Source: Opeltia flavorubescens (lineage: Eukaryota; Ascomycota; Lecanoromycetes; Teloschistales; Teloschistaceae). From it: a stretch of DNA of 64,000 bases. The notes beneath the pieces were generated by a model. It saw only the letters and a program-made list of their open reading frames with translations. It was not told where the DNA came from and did not search any database. How positions within the stretch are numbered: position 1 is the first letter of the stretch; every line of letters starts with the position of its first letter. Of this stretch, positions 1-9,947 are shown piece by piece. The DNA lies in the NCBI GenBank assembly GCA_000442125.1, contig KE546973.1, forward strand, positions 1,178,001 to 1,242,000, read 5' to 3'. Made by a program: the position numbers and the translations under genes.

Positions 1-2276
1 TCCTCACCCAGCCCTGGACTAATGATTGAAGTAGTCGTCGAGGTCATCGACGTGCTGCGAACCAGGCTCTGGTCATTCGTGTTAAGGGAGCCTACTGCAA
101 TTGTGGTGATTAGCTAAAGAAGTTAAGCGGCAAGATATATAAAATTATACCTTGGAGGCGAGGCTCAGCTCCTCCAGCGTCTGGACGAGCAGCTTCACGG
201 GAGGTCAACGGAGCTTGATCCTGAACACTGGGCTTTGGTCCAAAAGGGTTTGTATCGGCATACTGTTATTGTAACAGAGTTAATTCATGGAAGCAGAGGG
301 GAAAAAGCTTCTCTACTCACAGTTGGAGCTTCGATGGCCTGCGGCATATTGTCATGAATGCTGATCTTCCCCATTCCTTCCGTTAGATCGGTCGTGCTTG
401 ACACTGAAACCACCGAAGCAGGACGCTTGGCCACTTGCGATATGGCAATATCCTCTGCCAAACTTGAATCTTCAGTTACTATGGTATTTGTGAGGGCTTG
501 ATCCTCTTTCTCCAACTTCTGTCCCAGAATTGCAACTTCGGTCGCTACTGTGCTCGTGGGTCTTTGATCTTCTTTCTCTGACTTCTGCCCTAGAACCGAA
601 CCTCTAGTCGCCACTGTGTTTATGAGGGTACGATCTTCTTCCTCTAGTTTCTGACGAAGCTGGAGTCTCACCCGGTCAAGGTGCTCGAGCGTGTCCGGCG
701 CTAGCGTACGCTGCAACAACGGCAGGAAAGAGGCCAGATGGGATTCTATCTCCCGAAGATTATGCACTTTAGCGGTCACTGCAGGCTGGCCTTCATTTTC
801 CATAAGCTGGGTACTGACTTGGACTGGCGCAGGGAGGTTGCCTGTGGCCGAGAAGTCAACGTCCATCAAGTCCTGCGTGTATGATGTTGATGGGAGATCT
901 ATTGTCTGACCTTCGGTCTGCTCTGTGTTGGTGTCGAGTAATATGCCATCTTCTGATGGGATTATGGGAAATTGCTGCTGTAGGCTACGCTGAGTGATTG
1001 AAGTTTGCACCTCTTCAGCTTGTGATGTATTCTGAAGGTTTGAAGACTCAGGTTGAACGCCAGCCTTGCCTTTTACAGCCGCAGCACGCAAAGAAGCTCT
1101 CTCATGAGCGTTGAGTTTGGGCTTTGATGCAGAAGTTGTGTAAGTACCCCTTGCGCCAGAAGCCGTGCGGGCGAGAACAATGGACATATAGTCCTTGGGA
1201 TCTGCCAAGTTCGATTCCCATATCCTGGTAAAAGGTTAGTCTCTGGAATATAGGAACAATTTGAGAGCTTACTCTGTCTTAGTAGATTTACTGCCGCCTT
1301 CTGTTTTATTGCCGATCTCGCTTGATTCCCGATCATGCACAATTTGAAGGGTCTCGGATTGTTGCTCTGTGGGAGTCTCGCACTGATTTCTAGAGACCTC
1401 CAGCCGCCTAGTGACCGATGGTAAGACAACCAATGCCCGGGATGCCCGAGGTCGAACTTGAGTGGGAGCAGCAGGCTCTTCAATCTTAGTTTTCCTGCGT
1501 CACGATGAGCAAGGACAATACAAGGGTATAGTCATCGACTGACCGCTGCTGTGTGTGCCTCATCGGAGCTGCGCCGACAAGACTACCGCCGCGGCCACCA
1601 CGGCCACTGCCACGAGATGAAGTTAAGCCCCTAATTTCTCGATGAAATTGCTTGGCTTCTTCGAGAGCGTCTGCCGGCGGCTGTAGTCGACGTTGGGCTT
1701 GGACTGTTCCGCGTTGCAAGGAGTACTGATCTTGAGAGCGTCCTCGATGTAGTGAGGAGGACTGCGCTTGATGATGCCCTCGGTGAGGCGGGTACATCGA
1801 TAGAAGACGCTCTCTATGCGTCTGACCGGCACATAGGTCTTCGAGGCCTTCTTCAAGAAGATGGTCATTCTTGAGTGTGAGATACGCATCTATTCAGGAT
1901 CTTAGTCAAAGCGTGGGGCTCATGGTGAAGATAGAATACCATTCCATTCGCTTAACTTTCCCTTTTCGAATTTAGATACAGCATTCTCTCTCGTACCCCG
2001 TTGATTTATGCGCCGAATACGCTCTAGATCACCCAATGACTGGGGTCCGGGAGGCGAATCATTGAAGTCATGTGTCGTAATATGATCCCGACGGGTGGTA
2101 CCTAATGCTTCCTATTGGCGGTGGTACTGTGAGTAATGTGTGTAAATATCATTCAGTAACGGTGGAGAGCTTACTAATTGAATCTTCCTCAACCGTGCCT
2201 CGCGCTGCTTGTCAGTATCCGAGTTTCCGGTCTGGTTATTGGTTTGCTGAGCAGCGTGATCCAGATGTATCTCCAT
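1..2276 (-). CDS. hypothetical disordered protein, 3' end outside window
   Basis: I do not recognise the family. A consistent reading frame is obtained with seven exons: 2276-2175, 2111-1940, 1889-1544, 1494-1273, 1224-321, 262-151 and 94 to the window edge. All introns are GT..AG and all phases agree. The N-terminal 100 or so residues are charged and look folded or helical (RIRRINQRGTRENAVSKF, then a motif ending in RERLLSMYPPHR). The remainder is Ser/Thr/Gln-rich and disordered, with an RGSGRGGRGG stretch and three tandem 22-residue repeats at 462-659. The start is ambiguous between the ATG at 2276 and an in-frame ATG at 2294. The C terminus is missing because the frame is still open at base 1. 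No function can be assigned. Confidence 0.75.
462..659 (-). repeat. three tandem 66-bp coding repeats
   Basis: Three adjacent in-frame units of 66 bp (659-594, 593-528, 527-462) lie inside the large exon of the leftmost gene. Each encodes 22 residues of the form L-x-Q-K-x-E-x-E-D-x, then T-N/S-T-V/I-V/A-T-x5. The units differ at several codons, so the duplication is not recent. Confidence 0.8.
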
Positions 2277-3402
2277 AACTCCAAAAGTGTGCAATTCAAT
2301 TAGTCAGGAAGTCGAGAATTCAGGCAGTGCGAAGGTCAAACAGGCCAAATCAAGTGTGTAATCTTGTTGATGAATGGTGTAGTCGATGAGATGGTAGCAG
2401 TGCAGAGTAACAGCAGACGAAGATTTGTCTCCGAATCAGCTTTCTGGGCCTCTGTGAGCAGTCCGCCAGAAGAGTGAAATACTCTCTGCCTGAGGCAGGT
2501 TTTGAGTCAAGATCACCACGCGTAAGTTCTTGATAAAGGATTTTGTCGGCACTGTTAGTTTGCTCTAGATGAATTCAATCGACGAAGGAGCAATGTACCA
2601 ATGCTGAAGTGTAAGTTAGGTTGCAGCTGGATGGGAACATAGCAGGTTAGAAGAAGACGAAGGAAGAAGGAGGATAAGGTTTTGAAGAAAGAAAGATGGA
2701 AGATGGAAGATGGAGGAGATTTGGAAAGGTATATGTTTGGTAAACGACACGACAACAGGGAAGAAGCCCTAAAATTGGTCGTTTCTGCTTGCACTTAGGC
2801 AGTAATGACGAAGGACGCCGGTTATGGTGCGAAGGCTGTATCAATTAAGTTGTTCACTTCAGCGATCAAGCATCTTGTGAAGCTTCACAGTGTACTAGCT
2901 ACAGTCCATACCAGGAGGGATTGGCAGGAGTAGGTAGACCGGGGTTAGAATTAGCGCAAAGGGTCTTTAAAGTACCAATGCTACCCCCTAAATACCGAAT
3001 TCGAAAAACAAAAGAGCAAGAGTGAAGGAACTGCGTCAGACCAATACCGCTTTCACAGTTTTAACAGTTTTGACAGCGAAATGGGGTGACTTGATGATTT
3101 CACAGGAAGAAGGCTACTAGCACTTACCACCCCTTAAACCCATCAATAATTTGAGGGTGCTCTGTTGATGCCGATACCTTGATAATCTTACTGTTCGCTT
3201 TTGAATTAGGCCTACGACTGCATACTTCCCAAATTGTCTACCTGGAAGCCGGCGCTGGCTGGCTAAATCGCCATTCAATACAGAGCTCCGAGCTCTTCCC
3301 GGTGTGCCCTGATGACGTTTGGGTAGTATGTCTACTCCTACGCCACGTCTGAATTGTGTTTGAATGGTACTTCTCTGACATTACGATAGTCGCGATAGGT
3401 CT
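2277..3402. other. intergenic region, no gene seen
   Basis: This is the upstream region of the leftmost gene and the downstream region of the amino-acid transporter. It holds a polypurine stretch at about 2648-2720, which is pyrimidine-rich on the minus strand, a common composition in fungal promoters. Short open frames on both strands lack recognisable content. Confidence 0.6.
2694..2714. repeat. 7-bp microrepeat AGATGGA x3
   Basis: Three perfect copies of AGATGGA stand in a row inside the purine-rich stretch upstream of the leftmost gene. It is a simple-sequence repeat with no further function visible. Confidence 0.85.
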
Positions 3403-5619
3403 TTACGACATTGAGTTTAACAGACCTCTGCAGTACCTGCATCTACGTGATATTGTCAGCCATTCGAGTATGATCTTTGGGGAGCAAGCCGTACTTCGGA
3501 TGATTTTGCTCGTGGCTTGTACTAGGCTTATGGCCATCACTACCACTCCGAACCCTACACACAGCCAAGCCGGTATGGTCTTCCAGCTTCGTGTACTAAG
3601 TTTCAGATAGCAGAGAGGAGGGAGAATGTATGCAAGGGCGCAAGCACTCGTGGCTCCAATTAATTCGAATACAGCCCCGAGATCGCAGGTCAGCAATGAC
3701 AAAGTCATAGCCGTGACTACCAAGGACGTGGTGAAGATGAGATGACGATTTGGATTCCATGGCTCATCTGGAAACCAATAGTTCGTCATGACTTCTCGAC
3801 AGACGAATGCTTCAAGCGGCAAAGTGGTCAGCATATTCAGGCCAAAACATCTGGACTGCATGAGAGATTGATCGACCAGGTTCGGACGGTGGTCAACCTA
3901 CAGGCGTGCAATGTTGACCATGATGTTATCCGGGGGGAAGTTGTTCAGGACGTTGCCTTTGGTCTTATCACCAAAAGTCAGGAATCCTGCCACAGCCATG
4001 GCAAGGCACGCAATCATTGACACGGAGGTGGAAAAATGTGTGACGCGAGCAAAGCGGTCCATGGTCGGCTTTTTAAGTGAGCCGTAGATGAGAAGACTGT
4101 TATGATCTATGACGGAGGTTGAGCTTTCGCACATCATCACAGACTTTGAGGTGGAAACATACGACATACAAATGCTATTGATGTTCAGCCACTGGTGCAG
4201 AGGAGGCCATGGATGGCAATGTACTGACCAAACGAAATGACACCTATTGCCTGGAAGAGTCCAGGTTCGATCCACAAGGATCCTTTGGTAGTTCCACGAA
4301 GCTCCGGCGGTATTCTTGGGCCTTGCGTGACGACTGCAAGCAGAATGACCAGCATGCTGATGAGAGCTAAAGTGGAAGCCTTCGCCAACTACATACGATC
4401 AGTGAGGCACCACTTGGGCCAGTAGGTACGAATACGTGCCTTGGCAATATCTCGATATAACGACAAAGGGTATGAAATACCCAGAATGAAAATGATGATT
4501 ACAGCCCGCCGGTTTGTCAGAAGCCAAAGAAAAGACATGTTGGATAAAGAGGGGAATGCTGCTGTCATCACATGCGGTATGGTATCACCGACAATTATGC
4601 AAAAGGCAAGCATGCCTCCAAAGGCACTGGATGAAAGAATTAGAAGAGAGCAGTTGAAAGGCACCAAGAAGCTTACAATGCCCATTGAGCAACCTACATT
4701 AGTTTAGCCCCTTGATCAGGATATGAGAGATTTTGCAAGGACGTACAGAGATTGCGATGAGGCCAGACTTTCCATAGCAGTGCTCCATAGTGGCTTGGAA
4801 CGAGTTTGCGCCGCTAAGCTTGGAATTGATGACTATGAGTCGGATAGTCCAATCAACCTGGCAATCCCAAGTCAGGAGGCAATTTTGCACCTTTGAAGCG
4901 CTCACGAACTTACCGTGACTGTCAGAACAACAAGCAATAAGACTCCCATGGCTAATCCGGCCTGCCGAAAGGCGTATGGTTGTCCTTTACGTCTTCACTC
5001 AGTATATAATCTGGGAACGACGAATGGGGGATAAACAGCCTCACCTATTATACCTGCGCCGCTGCAGTACGTCAATCGTTGTTGCTGATCATATCCCTGC
5101 TTCTTCATGATGATAGCAAACGTACATGATGCTGTTGGCCATATTCATGAAAGCGCTTTTCATGCCACTTTTTGGCCGTGAGCTTTCCAGCAACTCCTCC
5201 GCATCAAAGTCTAAGTCGGCAGTTGCGACTGTCACGCTGGGTGCTTCGATTCCGGTAAGCAATGGAGCTCTTTGATTGGTGTTCCTCCCTCCGTTGGCTT
5301 CAGCGCCATAGGAGGAATAGTCTTCCTCCTCAAACCGCGACGGAGATTCCATGACATGCCCGTTCTGCCCTTGCCCTCTGCTATGATCCTCGACCTCGAA
5401 TCGAACTCGGTTCGTTGTGCGAGGCGTCCTTGGTAGTCCATCTGGCAAAGATTGCAAGAGGGATGATTGACGATGCTCAGCTACCGGTCTCTTTCGAGTG
5501 AGCGACCGCTTTTTGGAGGCTTCAGGTCTCGCATCACTGCCGTGATTCAGAAGCAGCGAGTTGGCCTCCCCATCCTTTGAGTCTTCTGCATCCGCATCGC
5601 TGTAAGAATCCTCGGACAT
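3403..5619 (-). CDS. vacuolar amino-acid transporter, AVT/SLC38 (AAAP) family
   Basis: A proton-coupled amino-acid transporter of the AAAP family, probably vacuolar. A 155-residue hydrophilic N terminus precedes about 11 membrane segments beginning at the family signature IIGAGIIGQPYAFRQAG. Later signatures are VAQWAFAFGGM, VGDTIPHV, RDIAKLAKAS and AFVCHHNSLLIYGSL. Ten exons give a phase-consistent frame of 573 residues: 5619-5126, 5061-5045, 4984-4914, 4857-4747, 4693-4677, 4626-4440, 4388-4229, 4174-4163, 4106-3902 and 3850-3403. Exons 2, 5 and 8 are only 17, 17 and 12 nt long. The intron at 4439-4389 begins with GC instead of GT. Which AVT subgroup it belongs to, and its substrate, cannot be told by eye. 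The last 30 residues after the final membrane segment are unconserved-looking, so the C terminus is less certain. Confidence 0.9.
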
Positions 5620-5970
5620 AACGTGGCTAAATCAACATTTTGCTCTGTATCTGTTCAATAGGAGGCATGTGGAGCAAAATTCATGTCGAATCCATTCACC
5701 AATTGTGGCTAACTAGAGTAGGGCTGAAGAGATTCAACTACAACGGACCTCGGACTCAGTGGGCAAGCTGATTCGATCGCGATACATTATGAATATCACA
5801 ATCATGACGAAGCATATCGAAACTATTGCTCTCTAATTGTTCATTTTCTACATAGCTCGGAATTATCACGTAGGTAGCCCTCATATTCCAAAAGATTTAC
5901 CTAGGTAATTTCGTACTGTGCTTATGGTAATTGAATATCAATCCAACTCAAAAGGGTATATATAGTAAAT
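5620..5970. other. intergenic region between transporter 5' end and protease 3' end
   Basis: AT-rich spacer that must hold the transporter promoter and the protease 3' end. No gene or repeat is seen. Confidence 0.6.
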
Positions 5971-7724
5971 TCACATCATACTTAGTACTACGCAGAACAA
6001 CCCTAAAAACATCGTGCCCTGCCGAAGTCGCGATGGCATACCGGCAGAAGTCGAGCTATCCGTCGACCGGACAGAAACCGAAGGTGAAGCGATAAAGGTA
6101 GGGTTTTCAGATGATACTGTGGATACCGACGAAGTGGATGCACCGTATAAGCTGGTGGCAGCGCCAAGTGATGAGGTAGGGTGTGAGAATGATGCAGAAG
6201 TCGCAGACGACGTGGACGACTGACTCGCTTTCATGGCGAAGCCTACAAGGCGTTAGGGCAGATAACATCAACAGCGCAGCAGTCTAATTCCTACCTATCC
6301 GTTCCTTGTCGTAGTCGAAAACACTGTATACATTCTTTAGAAAGACGTCCCCAACCAGCCATTGATTTTCTCCGAACGGACGGCGCCCGATGATGTTACT
6401 CGTGCACATACTCTTGTCACTTTTCATAGGGCTTCCAACATAGTCAGCTGGAGATATGCTGTAAGTAACGCCAGAGAAAATCAGCTCGATAGGCGTCTGG
6501 GAGTCGCATGGGAGATTGAATGTCTCCCCATCTGCCTGTGCCTGCGGAATCTGTCTATGAACCTCTTTAGCGTCTGAAGGGGGAAGAAGCATAAAGGATG
6601 TCTGCACAATCTGAGTATCAGTAACAAGTCTTTTGTCGAGAGGGAACAAGTCGCAAGGCAGAGGCTTTCAATGGTCTCGGAAAAGAAAATTCTAACCAGA
6701 AGGGAAACGTAATACGACAGAAAGGGACTTACGCCAGTATCTATGATAGCTGACCTCCCTGTGAAAGTGCAAAATCTGGCATTGACCTTCGCATCATCGA
6801 GGGGAATCTCCCACGTGGATGAGCCGTCGACTATATTTGTATAAGTTAGATCCCCTTGAAATTTCGTAGGATCTGGAGCGCCAAAACTAAGTTCTCCATC
6901 AGTGCTGCCGTCACTGCTGCGCTGCAAATTTACACCAAACAGGTTATGGGACAAAGATTTCGCCTTCTGGATGGTCTCCATGGCCGTAGGAAAATTCATT
7001 GATTTTGATGAAGGAGGTCCAAGCCCGAGGATTCCATCCATTGGGTACGCGGAAAAGTCATCCGAAACCTCTGAGGCCATTCCGAACGGTAGGGACACAG
7101 AGACACCGGCGATCTTGACAACATCTGTGGCAGTAAGTCCTGATACAGATCCAGTGCCATACGCCAGATCGAATTGGTCTGACGACACTTTGAGCGATAC
7201 GGAATCGGATACACCGAAAGTATTATGGTTCGTACAAACTTCACTCTTGCACTCTGATCCCATGACCCACGTGTTCGCTGCGCCTGTATCTACAAGCATG
7301 TACATTGTTTTGCCAGATGATCCAAAATCAATACTTGCGAAGTAGGAGAAATCGGTGCCGTCATTGTGAATACTTTCACTGTTCGTTTGGGTAGGCGGAG
7401 ACGCCGTAACGATCTCATAGCGGTTGTCTCTTTTGATAGGGGAGCCAGNGAATAGATGTGATCGAGTGGCATGCTGGACCAAAGTCAATTTCGATGGTAA
7501 AGGATGGAGGAACTCTGACTAACCGAGGATTGGTGGCGCTTCAGGGTCAATGTAATAACACCAGAAGCGCTTTTATGAACTTCCTGGACGGCATGATTAT
7601 GGCCCGAGTATGGGCGGCTACCAACCTTGGCTGCTGCTGGGCTGGTCCCGGGGTGATAAGGGTAGAAAGCAACGACGTACGCGACGGAAGTGTATATCTG
7701 TAGGAGATAGTAAGGGAGGCGCAT
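5971..7724 (-). CDS. GPI-anchored aspartyl protease (pepsin A1 family, yapsin-like)
   Basis: A secreted, cell-surface aspartic endopeptidase. Four exons (7724-7524, 7473-6733, 6601-6295, 6242-5971) give 506 residues. An N-terminal hydrophobic signal peptide is followed by a propeptide ending near KR (SPIKRDN). The two catalytic motifs are VDTGAANTW and IDTGTS; the second is completed across the intron at 6732-6602. The flap region and the pepsin-like GILGLG are present. The last 85 residues are Ser/Thr-rich and end in a hydrophobic tail (GLFCVVLSMM), the layout of a GPI-anchor signal. This matches Aspergillus OpsB/CtsD-type and yeast yapsin proteases. One base at 7449 is N, within the exon 2 codon for the residue before GSPIK. 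Confidence 0.92.
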
Positions 7725-8815
7725 GATAAATTAGAGTATGGAACCCGGGTTTAGCATCGGGCCCTCCTTGGATATCGCCAGGATATGCCAGAGGAAAGTC
7801 CAACAGGTGCACGAGTACGTGAAATGCCAGTCGACAAGCGGTGGTATTCGTATTGAACAGAGTAGAACTGCCGAATGCAATCACCAGTCAAGCATGGATG
7901 ATTTCGACACCAACTTAACCGCTCAATTAATTGGGAGTGACGTGAAGCAGCCAAATCGACAACGAAAATGAATGATCGTACTCTACAAATATATACAGAT
8001 GAAGGAGTGGACGATTATAGTAAGAGGAGAAAGAATGACAGAGAAAGAGCGACGAGGAGAGTAAGAGACAACAAAAACGAAAACGAACAGTCGAAACAAA
8101 TGGTAGGACGCGATTGAAGATTGATTTGATGTACCGGGGAAGTACTTCTACTCCATACCGGAGGTCTGTTTAGGGGCTTGCGGGGCTCACTAGAGCGCCG
8201 AAAGCGCCTGGTGCCCTCTAGCGGCTTGACCTATCGTCTGCTTCTCGCAAGATCTCCAATCATAACATAGTCCGTTTCCTTATAAACAGCTGAAATCATC
8301 TTGAGCCAATCACCACTCGTCATTCGCAACATCAATGAAAGTACTCAGACCAGACAAGGCATTGGCCATGAGCTGAGCGGCTTTTCCACTGTGGCGATCT
8401 CTGTTCCTGATGGTCAAGGCTGCAACGGGTACCGGTCAAGACATATGCTCCACAGGAGCCTTGCTCCAAGTACTACGTACAAGCAAAAGTCTAGGATACG
8501 GTAGAAGAGTAGCTCTTTCGGGATTAATCATGTCGATCATTATCATGGAACAAATTTTAATGTCCACAAGGAAGGTGACATGTTTGAAACGTTTGACTAA
8601 TGGTGAGTCTTTCGGATGTCTTCCCTGTCCAGCATGGCCGAGCTATAAAAATACGACGATGCGCCGTCAATCGAGCATCCTTGACTCCCCTAAAACCGTA
8701 CCCTCATAAATCGTGTCATAAAAGCCATAGCGTTGATTGAGGAATCCTTCCCTGATCGAGGAGAAACCAAACGAAGAATACAATACGAGGACTGCCCAGC
8801 CACCCATTCACTTCA
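7725..8815. other. intergenic region, no gene seen
   Basis: Upstream region of the protease and downstream region of the small mitochondrial-type protein. A polypurine stretch at 8018-8095, pyrimidine-rich on the minus strand, lies about 300 bp upstream of the protease start and may be part of its promoter. An imperfect palindrome lies at 8190-8221. Short plus-strand frames around 8301-8709 look non-coding. Confidence 0.55.
8190..8221. repeat. imperfect palindrome
   Basis: CTAGAG at the left and CTCTAG at the right are exact reverse complements. The flanking inner bases (CGCC against GGTG) extend the stem with one wobble, around a loop containing GAAAGCG. It could be a fortuitous hairpin. 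Confidence 0.5.
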
Positions 8816-9460
8816 TCAAGCTCTAGACACTTGTTTTGATCCGAAAAGATCGTCTAAGAGGCCGCTCCATAACTGGCGTACCGTCCCTGCCTCCTTGATT
8901 TTGTCCAAGGCATCCTCAGCTGTCCTGTTCGCAGCTGCAGTCACTTTGCTGCTCAAATTATATGGATCCAGATCGATGGCATGGTTATCCGTCACCTCAC
9001 TCATAGCGGACGGGCTCTCGATGTGAGTACTATTGGCACTGATGGTGGATATCTCAGGACGAATGACACTGTCAATTGCCTCCCCCAGGTCCTCTTCCGC
9101 GCGGGGAATCGTGGACTGCTGATGTGGTAGAAGCGGGATGCGCTGGATTTCTGGCGGAGCGGCTTCTTCGAGAGTGTGCTGTGGCATGTAGGCAAAGTCC
9201 AGAGATAAGTTGTCGGAGCGCCATTGCTGCTTCTCCGACTCATGAAAGGGACGAACACGTCTGTACTCTCTTGAGTTATACTCTGTCAGTTCATGGGGAA
9301 AACCAATGGAGCGATTGGGTTGAGATTACTTTCTGACGTGAGGAGACCATTGGTAGGTGGTATGAGAGCGTATGGCAACTTGGGTAACAAAGGACTCAGG
9401 GATCCGCTGAATGGGTGCAAGGACACGAGGACCTCTCGAGAATAATTTCAATGAAGCCAT
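8816..9460 (-). CDS. hypothetical small protein, possible mitochondrial targeting
   Basis: The family is not recognised. The first exon starts at 9460 and encodes MASLKLFSRGPRVLAP, a basic, hydroxylated, acid-free N terminus typical of mitochondrial presequences. The second frame runs from about 9285 to the stop at 8816 and contains EYNSREYRRVRPFHESEK and a C terminus ending in LLDDLFGSKQVSRA. The intron between them lies at about 9329-9283, but the obvious donor (GTAATC after RK) does not put the two frames in phase with the nearest acceptors. A donor one codon earlier (GTCAGA) does. The splice site, and hence about five residues, is unresolved. Confidence 0.6.
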
Positions 9461-9947
9461 ACCGATACATTAACGGATCTGGTGGATGTGGAGGCAGGAA
9501 CAATAGAACGTCCAGTACAAGTTCAAAGGGGTCTAGTTGTCAGCGAGTCGTGGTTTCACAATCAGCAAACGAAGCAGAATTATGAATGAGAATGAACGAG
9601 ACCCTAATGGCGGTGACATCCTGTAAGTATACATAGCAGCAGTACTACCCCACATCTCGACAATTGATTCCCGTGGTCCATGCTTCGCACCATTAGCAAC
9701 CCCGACATCACCGAACCCTGCATGGAATAGTGTTTGATAAGACACTAGGCGCGTCCGCTCGCCTACTTTTGTATTAGTCGCCAAGCACCAAAGCAACGTC
9801 ATTCCTTCAAGAGATGCAGTCCGCCTATGAGAACCCATTGCTCTATCACGGGGTGTTGAGACAGCGACCTCATACATGGAGCGCCTACCCGATGCTTCTC
9901 TAATCAACTCCGGAAACGCCATGCGCGTGGGATCATACAGCTGTACG
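9461..9947. other. intergenic region between the small mitochondrial-type gene and MetRS 3' end
   Basis: Promoter of the small gene plus the MetRS 3' end. A minus-strand open frame at 9533-9994 overlaps the MetRS C terminus in another frame and shows no recognisable protein content. Confidence 0.5.

Noticed and set aside
4258-4276. tRNA T-loop-like GGTTCGATCC
   Set aside because: It lies inside an exon of the amino-acid transporter, and no cloverleaf can be built around it.
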